Source: Sphingobacterium prati (GTDB lineage Bacteria > Bacteroidota > Bacteroidia > Sphingobacteriales > Sphingobacteriaceae). Taken from it: a stretch of DNA of 64,000 bases. Where the stretch lies: the NCBI RefSeq assembly GCF_013167215.1, contig NZ_JABJWY010000039.1, positions 44,466-108,465 of the forward strand, written 5' to 3'. The notes beneath the pieces were generated by a model, which saw only the letters and a list, made by a program, of their open reading frames with translations, did no database searches and was not told where the DNA came from. This document shows positions 25,478 through 34,832 of this stretch, piece by piece. Numbering within the stretch: the stretch's first letter is position 1; each line of letters begins with the position of its first letter. A program made the translations under genes and the position numbers.

Positions 25478-25738
25478 ATGATTTTCAAGCGTTTAAATTA
25501 TCAGACATTACAGAGCCTGCGTCTACAAGGGTATAATATCTTATTGACGATAGCGGGAGCAGAGGATGAGAACCCTATTTATTTCCCTATGAAATTGGAG
25601 TCGCTCAATTCTGAGCAAGCTAAGGTGGATCGTACAAAAGAGAACATAGTTCAGGGACAAAAGATATTGATTCTGGACGAAGCAATCCAACGTTCATTAA
25701 ATAATGACCTCAACGGAGTCATTCAGCTTGATCATTGA
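25478..25738 (+). CDS. Hypothetical protein, 86 residues
   Basis: An 86-residue protein (MIFKRLNYQTLQSLRLQGYN at the N-terminus) that I do not recognise. It has no signal peptide or TM segment; the mix of short strands and a C-terminal helix looks like a small globular protein. A TAGTTTTG element at 25440-25447 could be its -7 promoter site, about 30 bases before the ATG. Its 3' end overlaps the 3' end of the convergent AraC-type gene by 20 bases. The start at 25478 is preferred to a TTG nine bases upstream. Confidence 0.5.
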   Translation: MIFKRLNYQTLQSLRLQGYNILLTIAGAEDENPIYFPMKLESLNSEQAKVDRTKENIVQGQKILILDEAIQRSLNNDLNGVIQLDH

Positions 25739-26558
25739 CCAAATATTTTTTGGATTTTTTGTAAGCACTTGGCGTAGTATGCCTTTTCTTCTTATAAAAG
25801 TTGGTCAGGTGGCTTTCGTCATTAAAACCTAGTTCATCCACGATCTGTTTCATCGTGTACTGGCTAGAGGCGAGCCTTTCTTCAATACGTTGAATGCGGA
25901 TATCATCTATATACAATTTATAACTTTTCTGATATTTCTTCTTAAAAAATGCGCCGAAATAATTTGCTGAAATCTGAAATTGATCTGCAATATTTTTAAT
26001 CTGTAGTTTTTCGGGGAAATAGATATTTTGCTGGATATAGGACTCTATTTCCTTGTCCATTTCGCGAGACTCACTGATTGGGAGGTTCAGTTCCTTTAAT
26101 ATATTTTCGATGATCGCGAACAACGACATCACTTGGTGGAAGATAAACGTGGAGCTTGCTACATCCTCAGATTCTCCCTGCTGATAAATCAACGAGAACA
26201 CTTTTTCTATTAATTTCCGGTTGTCTTTTTTTAGGGATAGACTTTTATTTTGCAGTGTTTCCGAATTAAAAATCTCCTGTGGATTGTAGCAAAGACAGAA
26301 ATTTTGCTGTATATGATGCAGATCTTTAAAGTAATGGCTTGAAAAATATAACATATAGACACTGGAATCTTTCTTAGTTTCAAGTATTTCTGAGGCGGTA
26401 TTCAGGAACAGTAAATTTTCTTTCAGAAATTTAGCGCCGCTATTTTTCGATACTAGCACGCCTTCTGCGATATAAGCCAGGGCAAAATCAAAACCTAGTC
26501 CACGAAGATTAATTTTTTGTTTATGTTTGATTTTTTCAGGGAGGAAGGATAAATTCAT
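25719..26558 (-). CDS. AraC-family transcriptional regulator
   Basis: A 279-residue regulator. The C-terminal 100 residues hold two helix-turn-helix units: IADQFQISANYFGAFFKKKY, then MKQIVDELGFNDESHLTNFY and KKRHTTPSAYKK. The N-terminal 170 residues are a probable sensing domain without a clear cupin signature. It is transcribed away from the SDR gene's 3' end and has 244 bases of upstream sequence with an imperfect inverted repeat (26655-26704) that could be an autoregulatory site. The target is unknown; neither neighbour is divergent from it. Confidence 0.88.
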   Translation of the reverse strand: MNLSFLPEKIKHKQKINLRGLGFDFALAYIAEGVLVSKNSGAKFLKENLLFLNTASEILETKKDSSVYMLYFSSHYFKDLHHIQQNFCLCYNPQEIFNSETLQNKSLSLKKDNRKLIEKVFSLIYQQGESEDVASSTFIFHQVMSLFAIIENILKELNLPISESREMDKEIESYIQQNIYFPEKLQIKNIADQFQISANYFGAFFKKKYQKSYKLYIDDIRIQRIEERLASSQYTMKQIVDELGFNDESHLTNFYKKKRHTTPSAYKKSKKYLVNDQAE

Positions 26559-26802
26559 ATGCGTGCGTAAATTTTATTTATGGACTATTGATCAATTAGC
26601 ACCGTGGTTCTCTTTATTTAAAAGATAACAATGATGTCGTGAACACCTTGATTGGTATACGGTTCGTAAATAATATTTGCTGTCTAAAAGTTGCGAGCCG
26701 TACCTTGATATTCAGCTGATCGAAAGGCCAAATATCGTTATTTTGGTTTGTATCTTTCGATTCTTAGGAAAAACAATGGATATTTATGAATTGGGAATGT
26801 CA

Positions 26803-27672
26803 TTAAGTACTTTTTGCGTTTCGTGTCAGTTTCTCAATGTTGTCCCATTGTTCTTCGGGAATAATGTCCAGGCCATTAAATTCGCCAGCACCCTTTAACC
26901 ATTCTCCACCATCTATTGTTATCACATCACCATTGATGTAACTCGAATAGTCGGATACTAGATAAGCGGCGAGATTTGCAAGTTCGTCTAATTTACCTAG
27001 GCGTCCCAAAGGGATCCGCTTGGTGGGCGATAGAAGTTCGCCCAATTCACCTGGGAGTAGGCGTTCCATTGCACCTGAAGTCTGGAAAGGCCCCGGGGCA
27101 ATAGCATTTAAACGTATTCCTTTCTTGCCCCACTCTACAGCAAGAGATCTTGTCATAGCCAATACACCGGCCTTGGCGGTAGCCGAAGGAACTACGTATC
27201 CTGAACCTGTCCAGGCGTAGGTAGTTACGATACTTAATACCGTTTTGTTTTGGTCTTTATTTTCAATCCAGCGCTTACCCAACGCTAATGTGTAATTAAT
27301 ACTACCTTGAAGAACGATTCCAATAACGGACTCAAAAGCACGATGACTCAGGCGTTCGGTGGGAGATATAAAATTTCCCGCAGCGTTGTTAATTAATATG
27401 TCTATTCCTCCCAATTGCTCATACCCATAAGCAACTACACGCTCTACATCTTCATAATTACGTACATCCCCTGCGATGGCAAAACATTTCCCTTGATGCT
27501 TGTCGGATAATTCCTGTGCTGTATGTTGAATCACATCGTCCTTTCGGCTGCTGATCAGGCAAGAGGCACCTAATTCCAAAAAATAGTCCGTCATCGCTTT
27601 TCCTAACCCGGTGCCACCACCTGTAATTAAAATACGTTTGCCTTTTAATGAATCTTCTTTTAGCATGCCCAT
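26803..27672 (-). CDS. 2,4-dienoyl-CoA reductase-like SDR
   Basis: A 289-residue short-chain dehydrogenase. It has the nucleotide motif TGGGTGLG and the NNAAGNFISPTERLS block. In place of the usual YxxxK it has Tyr in TTYAWTGSG and Lys in SATAKAG, about 15 residues apart. That arrangement, together with PGPFQTSGAMERL and the C-terminal EEQWDNIEKL, closely resembles mitochondrial DECR1, which reduces 2,4-dienoyl-CoA with NADPH in oxidation of unsaturated fatty acids. It is a single gene in its own transcript. The enzyme class is well supported and the substrate is inferred from similarity. Confidence 0.87.
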   Translation of the reverse strand: MGMLKEDSLKGKRILITGGGTGLGKAMTDYFLELGASCLISSRKDDVIQHTAQELSDKHQGKCFAIAGDVRNYEDVERVVAYGYEQLGGIDILINNAAGNFISPTERLSHRAFESVIGIVLQGSINYTLALGKRWIENKDQNKTVLSIVTTYAWTGSGYVVPSATAKAGVLAMTRSLAVEWGKKGIRLNAIAPGPFQTSGAMERLLPGELGELLSPTKRIPLGRLGKLDELANLAAYLVSDYSSYINGDVITIDGGEWLKGAGEFNGLDIIPEEQWDNIEKLTRNAKST

Positions 27673-27803
27673 ATCTTGTTTCCTTTTTTGTATGATTTAA
27701 GTTACATAAATTTAATGAAAATAAAAGCAGTAGTAAAAAGTGGGGAATTGGTCGAAGCACTTATGCTAAACATAAGGAATAGGTACTAAGGCCGACCGCA
27801 TAT

Positions 27804-27851
27804 AAATAAAAAAACAGGGACTATTTTTACAAAAGTCCCTGTTTTATTTTT
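27804..27851. terminator. tsf terminator
   Basis: AAAACAGGGACT (27811-27822) pairs perfectly with AGTCCCTGTTTT (27834-27845). T-runs follow on both strands. It lies 35 bases beyond the tsf stop. Confidence 0.9.
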
Positions 27852-27879
27852 CCGATCTATGGCTAGAAGGGAAATATGC

Positions 27880-28716
27880 TTATGCGCCTAATTGTACGCG
27901 TTTGAAAGCAGTTACTGTTAATCCTTTAGAAACTGAATCTAAGAATTGAGCGATATTTTTTGAGGAATCTTTTACAAATTCTTGGTTCAATAACGTAGTA
28001 TCTTTGAAGAATTTGTTCAATTTACCTTGAGCGATTTTCTCAGCCATATCCGCTGGCTTGCCTTCAGCAATGATTTGCTCTTTTGCGATGGCAATTTCAC
28101 GCTCGATCGTGTTTTGATCAACACCATCTTTATCGATTGCGATAGGGTTCATCGCTGCGATTTGCATTGCAACGTCTTTACCAGCTTCTTCAGCACCAGC
28201 TGCATCAGCAGAAAGACCTACCAATACACCTAAACGGTAGTTACCGTGGATATAAGCGATTACTTTCTCAGCAGAGATTGTTTCGTATTTAGATACGTCA
28301 ATTTTCTCTCCGATTACACCAGTTTGCTCGATCAAAGCATCAGCGATTTTCTTGCCATCAAGTTCCAAACCTTTTAATTCTTCCAAAGAAGCTGGTTTGT
28401 TGTTTAATGCTAGGTCTGCGATTTTTTCTGCGAAAGCTACGAAATCTGAGTTTTTAGCCACGAAGTCAGTTTCACAGTTTACTTCAACTACGATACCTGA
28501 TTTACCATCAGCAGTTGCTTTAGCGATGATAACGCCTTCGTTAGAGTCGCGATCTTGACGGCTAGCAGCTACCTTAGCACCTTTTTTGCGCAAGTAATCT
28601 ACAGCAGCTTCAAAGTCACCATTAGACTCAACCAAAGCTTTTTTACAATCCATCATACCAGCGCCAGTTTGTTGACGCAATTTGTTTACATCTGATGCAG
28701 AAATTTGTACTGACAT
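27880..28716 (-). CDS. tsf: Translation elongation factor Ts
   Basis: A 278-residue nucleotide exchange factor for EF-Tu. The N-terminal UBA-like domain has VNKLRQQTGAGMMDCKKAL, and the core has VNCETDFVAKNSDF with the conserved Asp-Phe pair that inserts into EF-Tu. The length is normal. It lies downstream of rpsB, the conserved order, but a structured intergenic region with its own terminator-like element separates them. Confidence 0.98.
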   Translation of the reverse strand: MSVQISASDVNKLRQQTGAGMMDCKKALVESNGDFEAAVDYLRKKGAKVAASRQDRDSNEGVIIAKATADGKSGIVVEVNCETDFVAKNSDFVAFAEKIADLALNNKPASLEELKGLELDGKKIADALIEQTGVIGEKIDVSKYETISAEKVIAYIHGNYRLGVLVGLSADAAGAEEAGKDVAMQIAAMNPIAIDKDGVDQNTIEREIAIAKEQIIAEGKPADMAEKIAQGKLNKFFKDTTLLNQEFVKDSSKNIAQFLDSVSKGLTVTAFKRVQLGA

Positions 28717-28824
28717 GTTTATTTCTTTTTATTATTGTTTACTACTGAAAATATTATACAATATTAACTTAAAGCATGTTAAGCTAATATGAAGTTTAAC
28801 ATTCCTTGATCATCAAGTGTTGTT

Positions 28825-28901
28825 AAACCAAAAAACCGGACAGATAGGCTAGTTCAAGAAAAGTAATCTTTTCCAGAAACTAACGCTACGCTATCCGGTT
28901 T
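28825..28901 (-). terminator. Structured rpsB-tsf intergenic region with terminator
   Basis: AAACCGGA (28833-28840) pairs with TCCGGTTT (28894-28901), and inside it GAAAAG pairs with CTTTTC around TAAT. On the minus strand the outer stem runs into six T. It probably ends part of the ribosomal-protein transcript before tsf. Confidence 0.65.
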
Positions 28902-28913
28902 GGAATAAAAATA

Positions 28914-29711
28914 TTATTCTCCGTCTTTCGCTTTGCGAGGACGTTTAGCTTCTGAAGCTTCACTATTGTCAACCTTTGCTTTAGCAGCAGCGGCATCTTT
29001 TTCAGCTTCTTCTTCTTTGTCGCGTTTGCGCTCGTCCAAACCTTCTTGGATTGCTTGACCAATGATGCTTGCGATTAAGCTAATAGATTTACTAGCGTCA
29101 TCATTCGCAGGGATTGGGAAATCAATGTTTGAAGGATCAGAGTTTGTATCTACCATCGCGAAAGTAGGGATGTTCAATTTCATTGCTTCAGAAACAGCGA
29201 TGTGTTCTTTTTTCACATCGATGATAAATAAAGCGGCTGGTAAACGATTCAAATCAGCAATACCTCCTAAAAGGTTTTCTAATTTGATACGCTCACGTTG
29301 AATCATCAACTTTTCTTTCTTAGACAATACATCGTAAGTACCGTCTTTTTGCATTTTGTCGATGTTAGACATTTTTTTGATAGACTTACGAACTGTAGCG
29401 AAGTTAGTAAGCATACCACCTAACCAACGCTCAGTAACGAAAGGCATATTAACCTCTTTAGCTTGCTGTGCGATGATTTCTTTAGCTTGTTTTTTCGTTG
29501 CTACGAATAAAACTTTACGACCTGATTTTACGATTTGTTTGATAGCTGAAGCAGCCTCTTCTAATTTCGTAAGAGTTTTGTTCAAGTCAATGATGTGGAT
29601 ACCGTTGCGCTCCATGAAAATGTACTTAGCCATTTTCGGATCCCATTTACGTGTAAGGTGACCAAAGTGCACACCTGCATCCAATAAATCTTGATAAGTA
29701 GTTCTTGCCAT
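28914..29711 (-). CDS. rpsB: 30S ribosomal protein S2
   Basis: A 265-residue protein with the family segments LLDAGVHFGHLTRKWDPKM at the N-terminus, FVTERWLGGMLTNF and FIIDVKKEHIAVSEA. The C-terminal tail is lysine- and glutamate-rich (DERKRDKEEEAEKDAAAAK), longer than in many bacteria. It lies 18 bases downstream of rpsI in the order L13-S9-S2. Confidence 0.98.
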   Translation of the reverse strand: MARTTYQDLLDAGVHFGHLTRKWDPKMAKYIFMERNGIHIIDLNKTLTKLEEAASAIKQIVKSGRKVLFVATKKQAKEIIAQQAKEVNMPFVTERWLGGMLTNFATVRKSIKKMSNIDKMQKDGTYDVLSKKEKLMIQRERIKLENLLGGIADLNRLPAALFIIDVKKEHIAVSEAMKLNIPTFAMVDTNSDPSNIDFPIPANDDASKSISLIASIIGQAIQEGLDERKRDKEEEAEKDAAAAKAKVDNSEASEAKRPRKAKDGE

Positions 29712-29729
29712 TTTTTGATCCTCCTTTGA

Positions 29730-30116
29730 TTAACGTTTACTGAATTGGAATCTTCTACGAGCTTTACGACGTCCTGGTTTCTTACGCTCAACCATACGGT
29801 CATCACGTGTTACTAAACCTTTAGCGCGTAATGCAGGTTTAACTTCTGGGTTAAGCTCAATCAAAGCTTTTGAGATCGCTAAGCGAACAGCTTCTGCTTG
29901 ACCTTTAATACCACCTCCGTTAACGTTTACTTTTACATCAAAGTTTGCTAATTCACCAGCTACGCTTAATGATTGTGTAGCGATGTATTGCAAAGGTAAT
30001 GTTGGGAAATACTCTTTGTAGTCTTTACCGTTTATAACAATGTTTCCGCTACCAGCAGTTAAGTAAATGCGGGCAACAGCAGTTTTTCTTCTTCCTGAAG
30101 TGTTAGTTGTTGACAT
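29730..30116 (-). CDS. rpsI: 30S ribosomal protein S9
   Basis: A 128-residue protein ending in the basic tail PGRRKARRRFQFSKR, whose last residues contact P-site tRNA. The N-terminal SGRRKTAVARIYL and central NGGGIKGQAEAVRLAISKAL segments fit the family. It lies 11 bases downstream of rplM and is cotranscribed with it. Confidence 0.98.
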   Translation of the reverse strand: MSTTNTSGRRKTAVARIYLTAGSGNIVINGKDYKEYFPTLPLQYIATQSLSVAGELANFDVKVNVNGGGIKGQAEAVRLAISKALIELNPEVKPALRAKGLVTRDDRMVERKKPGRRKARRRFQFSKR

Positions 30117-30127
30117 GTCGATTCTCC

Positions 30128-30571
30128 TTAAAATTTAACTGGTTTTGGATTTTGTGCTTCATGCTTGTGTTCAGTACCAGCATAAACGTAAAGGTTCTTA
30201 AACAATTGACGACCTAAACGGTTTTTAGGAAGCATACCACGAACAGCTTTCTCAATGATGCGTTCAGGGAATTTAGCCATTAACTCTTTAGGGGAAACGA
30301 AACGTTGACCACCTGGATATCCAGTGTAGCGTACGTAAACTTTGTCGCCTAATTTGTTTCCTGTCAATCTAATTTTGTCTGCATTGATAACAATAACGTT
30401 ATCTCCACAGTCTACGTGTGGGGTGAATGTAGGCTTGTGTTTACCACGAATTACTTTCGCGATATTGCTCGCCAAACGCCCCAAAATCTCTCCTTCAGCG
30501 TCAACAACGATCCACTCTTTGTTAACGGTGTTCTTGTTGGCAGAGACAGTTTTGTAACTTAACGTATTCAC
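30128..30571 (-). CDS. rplM: 50S ribosomal protein L13
   Basis: A 147-residue protein with EWIVVDAEGEILGRLASNIA, HVDCGDNVIVINADKIRLTG and the VRGMLPKNRLGRQLFKNLYVY block of L13. It is the first gene of the leftward ribosomal operon and has a strong TACCTTTG promoter element about 60 bases upstream. Confidence 0.98.
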   Translation of the reverse strand: MNTLSYKTVSANKNTVNKEWIVVDAEGEILGRLASNIAKVIRGKHKPTFTPHVDCGDNVIVINADKIRLTGNKLGDKVYVRYTGYPGGQRFVSPKELMAKFPERIIEKAVRGMLPKNRLGRQLFKNLYVYAGTEHKHEAQNPKPVKF

Positions 30572-30630
30572 TTGCTTTTGTTTAAATAATTTGTTAAAAT
30601 TTTATTTCTTCCCCTTATCACAAGGGTCTG

Positions 30631-30638
30631 CAAAGGTA
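30631..30638 (-). promoter_or_regulatory. rplM operon promoter -7 element
   Basis: TACCTTTG on the minus strand, an exact TAnnTTTG match, 60 bases before the rplM ATG. The -33 site is not obvious. Confidence 0.55.
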
Positions 30639-30805
30639 CATCTATTATTCTATATTTTAAAATCTATTTTGCTTATTTTATTGAAAACGAGCTAAGTTTC
30701 CGATAGACTGGACCAATCTCAATATTTTTACAACTTACTCGAATGAATATTGTTACATTAGTTAGTATATTGCAAGGAGAATTTTTAATTATTTAGTGGA
30801 AGTAG

Positions 30806-32527
30806 ATGAGATTGAATTTTTTAGATAAACGAGTTGTTTTAATTTTTGTTGGTTTATTCCTTACTACTCTTAGCCTCTTGCAGGCCCAATCGTTGGAAAA
30901 GAAGAGTAGACCTTATGATACGCGACTCAAAAATGTACAAGAAATACTGAAACAGGGCAAGATTGGTCCCGGTGTAGATTCGTTAGATGCCATACTTGCA
31001 GATTACCCTCAAGCGGATGATATCTATTTTACAAAGGCTATCCTTTTTGCCCAAATGAGAAATCAAAATGCTGCGATAGAAGCTATAAAAGCCGCTTTGG
31101 AAATTGATCCGAAACCTGAGTACCTAAGCTTTGCTGTCGATGCGTTCAAAAGCAAAAACGATGCTGATAGTGCTTTGATTTATTTAGATAAATTGATTGA
31201 TTTAGATGATAATAATACGGCTTCATTAAAGCGTGAACGAATTATGTTACTTTTTAACGGAGGTCATAAGGACGTGGCGTTGGAGTATTTTTATAAAACA
31301 AAGGAGATTGAATCTGCTTCCGATACATTGGATATGGTGGGTAGTGTGCTGTTGAACGATGCTGGTAATCATAAGGCGGTAATCGACCTCTTGAAACCTT
31401 GGGCAGACAATGGAACCAAATTGGCTCAAGTGTATGGGCAATTGGCGCAAGCTTATAACCTTTCCAAAAACTCAAAACTTGCCTTGGAGTATCTCAATAA
31501 AGGAATTCAAACTTCACAGGAAGATTTTCTTTATTTTGATTTAGCAGATCTGTACCGCTTTGATAAAAAGATCAAATTATCGTTCGATGCCCTAAAAAAA
31601 GGCTTTCAATCCAAAAAGATTGATTTTGGTGATAAAAATAGAATCATCATGACTTTGTTGGGGCCTAAAAATCCCTACACAAATGCGCAGCTTTTGGAGC
31701 TGGCTAATATCTTAGTTGAGGTCCATCCGCGAATTGCCGAAAGCCACATGGCCAAAGGACAGGTGTTGTGGCTCAACGAAGATAAGACGGCGGCGCAAAG
31801 CTCGTTGGCTGTTGCTGTGAGTATGAATCCCTATCAGATCGACGCTTGGCGGATGTTGATGAGCTTGGATATGGATAAAGGGGAATTTGATCAAGCCATA
31901 GCCCATGGCGCTGAGGCCTTACATTATGTGGCCAATAATCCGACCATACTTTATTTCACCAGTATGGCTTATCTGATGAAAAAAGATACAGAGAATAGTC
32001 GTAAGTTTATGGAAGCTGCATTAAATAATGCGCAGGATGAAACACCTTTTTTGCAAGCCAATATTTATGGTGGACTGGGCGATATCTACAATACATTGAA
32101 GATGTATAAAGAATCGGACGCAGCTTATATGGAGGCGATTCGATTGGATAGTACAAATGTGACTGCGATGAACAATTTAGCGTACTATTTATCGTTAAGA
32201 AAGGAACGACTTGATGAGGCGACAAAGTATGCTGCTATGGCTACAACATTGCAACCCAACAACGGTACATTTGAAGATACGTATGCTTGGGTCTTATTTG
32301 CTGATGGTAAATACAAGGATGCGTTAATCTGGATCGAAAAGGCCCTGAAAAATACAAATCCACAGACAGCAGTATTACTTGAGCATTATGGCGATATTCT
32401 GATGAAGTTGGGCAAGACTACTGAAGCTGTCAAACAATGGAATCTGGCATTGGAAAAAGGGATGGATTCTGACGAAAGTAAACAGAAACTAAAAAAGAAG
32501 ATTGAGACTAAAAGTTATGTGGAATAA
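30806..32527 (+). CDS. Secreted or periplasmic TPR-repeat protein
   Basis: A 573-residue protein with a signal peptide (about residues 1-28, ending LLQAQ) and TPR-like helical pairs across nearly its whole length. Clear repeats include AAIEAIKAALEIDPK and ESDAAYMEAIRLDSTNVTAMNNLAYYLS near residue 435. TPR proteins act as scaffolds in envelope assembly. The stop overlaps the start of the DUF4292 lipoprotein gene by 11 bases, so a joint role in the periplasm is likely, perhaps in outer-membrane assembly. Confidence 0.9.
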   Translation: MRLNFLDKRVVLIFVGLFLTTLSLLQAQSLEKKSRPYDTRLKNVQEILKQGKIGPGVDSLDAILADYPQADDIYFTKAILFAQMRNQNAAIEAIKAALEIDPKPEYLSFAVDAFKSKNDADSALIYLDKLIDLDDNNTASLKRERIMLLFNGGHKDVALEYFYKTKEIESASDTLDMVGSVLLNDAGNHKAVIDLLKPWADNGTKLAQVYGQLAQAYNLSKNSKLALEYLNKGIQTSQEDFLYFDLADLYRFDKKIKLSFDALKKGFQSKKIDFGDKNRIIMTLLGPKNPYTNAQLLELANILVEVHPRIAESHMAKGQVLWLNEDKTAAQSSLAVAVSMNPYQIDAWRMLMSLDMDKGEFDQAIAHGAEALHYVANNPTILYFTSMAYLMKKDTENSRKFMEAALNNAQDETPFLQANIYGGLGDIYNTLKMYKESDAAYMEAIRLDSTNVTAMNNLAYYLSLRKERLDEATKYAAMATTLQPNNGTFEDTYAWVLFADGKYKDALIWIEKALKNTNPQTAVLLEHYGDILMKLGKTTEAVKQWNLALEKGMDSDESKQKLKKKIETKSYVE

Positions 32528-33320
32528 AATTGTTTGGATAGGTGTTCTGGCGTTTTTGCTTTCTTCCTGTAGCTCAAAAAAGAAACTGCTGAAAGGAGCA
32601 GATCTCAAATCAGAAAATGAATTGGTCGTCAAAGACAATACGCGTGAAGCGAAGACGACGACACTACGTAACCTCTTTTTGACCAATCTAAATTACTCGA
32701 CATTTTCGGGAAAGGCAAAGATGCGTCTTGATCTTGGGAAAGACAACTTTGATGTTACCTCTAATATCCGGATTGAAAAAGATAAAAAAATCTGGATTTC
32801 AATCTCAGCAACGCTCGGGATTGAAGTCGCTCGGGTTTTAATTACACCAGATAGCGTACAAATCCTGAATAAGCTGCAAAGCGAGTATATGGTCAAACCA
32901 TTTGATTATCTCTATCGATTTGCAAGCCCAGATCTTACTTTCTCCAATCTGCAGGATTTACTATTGGCTAATCTATCCGTTAATCTTTTGTCGGATATAG
33001 ATGCGGTGAATTTCCAGCAGGATCCAAATTCTGTACAATTGGATGGAAAATTGAATGAGCTTAGTTTTTTATATAAATTGAACAATAACAATAGACCTTA
33101 TCAGTTTCGGCTTTCACAATTGTCAAAGAAACAGTTGCTCGAAGCAAATTATGGAGAATATGCAATAGCTTCTGGGCAGGAATTTCCGATGCTGCTAAAA
33201 ATGATTATTTCCGATGGACGGCAAGAGATAAAAACAGAGATTAATTTTAATAAGGTTACGTTTAATGAACCTGTTGAAATGCCGTTTTCAGTATCATCGC
33301 GATATAAAGTAATCCGATAA
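32517..33320 (+). CDS. DUF4292 lipoprotein (LolA/LolB-like fold)
   Basis: A 267-residue lipoprotein with the lipobox FLLSSC near residue 17. The rest is beta-rich (FSGKAKMRLDLG, then IWISISATLGIEVARVLITPDSV), typical of DUF4292, a family thought to resemble LolB-like lipid carriers. The start at 32517 lies inside the TPR gene, so the two are coupled. The next gene is EnvC-like, which places it in an envelope-maintenance group. A function in lipoprotein or lipid handling is inferred only. Confidence 0.85.
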   Translation: MWNKIVWIGVLAFLLSSCSSKKKLLKGADLKSENELVVKDNTREAKTTTLRNLFLTNLNYSTFSGKAKMRLDLGKDNFDVTSNIRIEKDKKIWISISATLGIEVARVLITPDSVQILNKLQSEYMVKPFDYLYRFASPDLTFSNLQDLLLANLSVNLLSDIDAVNFQQDPNSVQLDGKLNELSFLYKLNNNNRPYQFRLSQLSKKQLLEANYGEYAIASGQEFPMLLKMIISDGRQEIKTEINFNKVTFNEPVEMPFSVSSRYKVIR

Positions 33321-33428
33321 GAAGTGATCTATTTCCGTTAGATTTATTACTTTCGCATTTAGTTTGCTATTGTGGATGAATGTAATGGGGTTGGGAAAGG
33401 AGCAAACACGAAATAAATAGTACTGTAA

Positions 33429-34739
33429 ATGAACTTTAAGAAAACGATATTTGGTATAATAGCATTCATCTTGATGATTGGTATTTCTGCGGCACAGACA
33501 AGAGCTGAGCTGGAAAAGCAACGGGAGAAACTCAATCGTGAAATTGCTGAATTGCAGAAAACTGTTAAGGAAATTGCCAAGGAAAAATCGTTGACACAAC
33601 AACAGGTGACAGCGTTGAGTAAGCAAATCAACTTACGTGAACAAAAGATAAATACAATTACTTCTGAAGTAGCCGTAATCAACAGGCACATTAATGCGAA
33701 TACTGCTGCTGTAAATAAATTGAAAGCAGAATTGGAAAAAATGAAACGTGATTATGAAAAAATGGTCATGTTTGCTTTTCGTAACCGAAATGCTTACAAT
33801 AAACTGATGTTTATTTTCGCTTCCAAGGATTTTAACCAAGGATTTAGACGGGTAAAATATTTGCAACAATTTAATGATTCTAGAAAATTAAAGGCTGCTG
33901 ATATTGAGAATACAAAGAAACAGATCGAGCAAAAAATCGCGCAATTGAAGGCCGATCGAAATAAACAGGTGGCACTAATGAAAGAGCAAGAAAATGAGAA
34001 GCGAACAATCGCTCAACAACGCTCTGTTTATTCCGGACAATTGAGCGAACTTATTGTTACAGAACGTGGTGTAAAGAAAGACATCACGCAGAAGCAAAAA
34101 GAAGAGCGTCGTATCAATGCAGCGATCAAAGAAATTATCAGAAGAGAGATTGAAGCTGAAAGAAGACGTGCAGAAGCTGCCCGCCGTGCTGCTGAGGCCG
34201 CTGCTGAGCGTAATCGGAAAGCTAATGAGTCGGCAAATGCTCCCAAAGGTAAAGGCAATACGAGTACTAAGGGTAGCACCGTTCGTAAATCAGATTCTGA
34301 GGTTTTGCGCAGTACACCGGAAGCAATCAAACTTTCCAATGATTTTAGATCCAATCGTGGTAGCTTGCCATGGCCGGTTTCCAATGCGAAAGTTATGCAA
34401 GGATTTGGTGGAGAAAGTGTCGGTAGAAATGTGAACTGGGATCACGAATCTGTGAAAATACAAACCTCTAGCGGTGCCGCTGTTAAAGCAGTTTTCGCAG
34501 GTGAGGTAAGTAGTGTTCTGACAATGTATGGACAACGTATCGTGATGATTAAACACGGTGAGTATTTTACGGTATATAATAACTTAGGTAGTGTTAGTGT
34601 TTCTAAGGGGCAGAAGGTCAGTACAGGTCAAACGATTGGTACGGCGGATGTGGATTCAGATACAGGTGTACCTATGGTCGACTTCTCGGTTTATCAGGGA
34701 TCAACTCCGTTGAATCCGATGTCCTGGTTGGCGAGATAA
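33429..34739 (+). CDS. EnvC-like murein hydrolase activator with degenerate LytM domain
   Basis: A 436-residue protein. It has a signal peptide (ending GISAAQ), a long coiled coil (about residues 22-260) and an M23/LytM domain (about 320-436). The zinc-binding HxH of active M23 peptidases is replaced by VDF in VPMVDFSVYQ, and the first His-x3-Asp is not intact. EnvC and NlpD show the same loss and act by activating amidases during division. So an activator role is more likely than hydrolysis. Length and layout match EnvC. Confidence 0.87.
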   Translation: MNFKKTIFGIIAFILMIGISAAQTRAELEKQREKLNREIAELQKTVKEIAKEKSLTQQQVTALSKQINLREQKINTITSEVAVINRHINANTAAVNKLKAELEKMKRDYEKMVMFAFRNRNAYNKLMFIFASKDFNQGFRRVKYLQQFNDSRKLKAADIENTKKQIEQKIAQLKADRNKQVALMKEQENEKRTIAQQRSVYSGQLSELIVTERGVKKDITQKQKEERRINAAIKEIIRREIEAERRRAEAARRAAEAAAERNRKANESANAPKGKGNTSTKGSTVRKSDSEVLRSTPEAIKLSNDFRSNRGSLPWPVSNAKVMQGFGGESVGRNVNWDHESVKIQTSSGAAVKAVFAGEVSSVLTMYGQRIVMIKHGEYFTVYNNLGSVSVSKGQKVSTGQTIGTADVDSDTGVPMVDFSVYQGSTPLNPMSWLAR

Positions 34740-34832
34740 GAAATAATTACTATATTTAATAATTATCCTTACATTTGTAAGGAGAGAGAAAAGATTTAGT
34801 TTAAAAGAATTGAAAAACAAGAAATTATAGTT

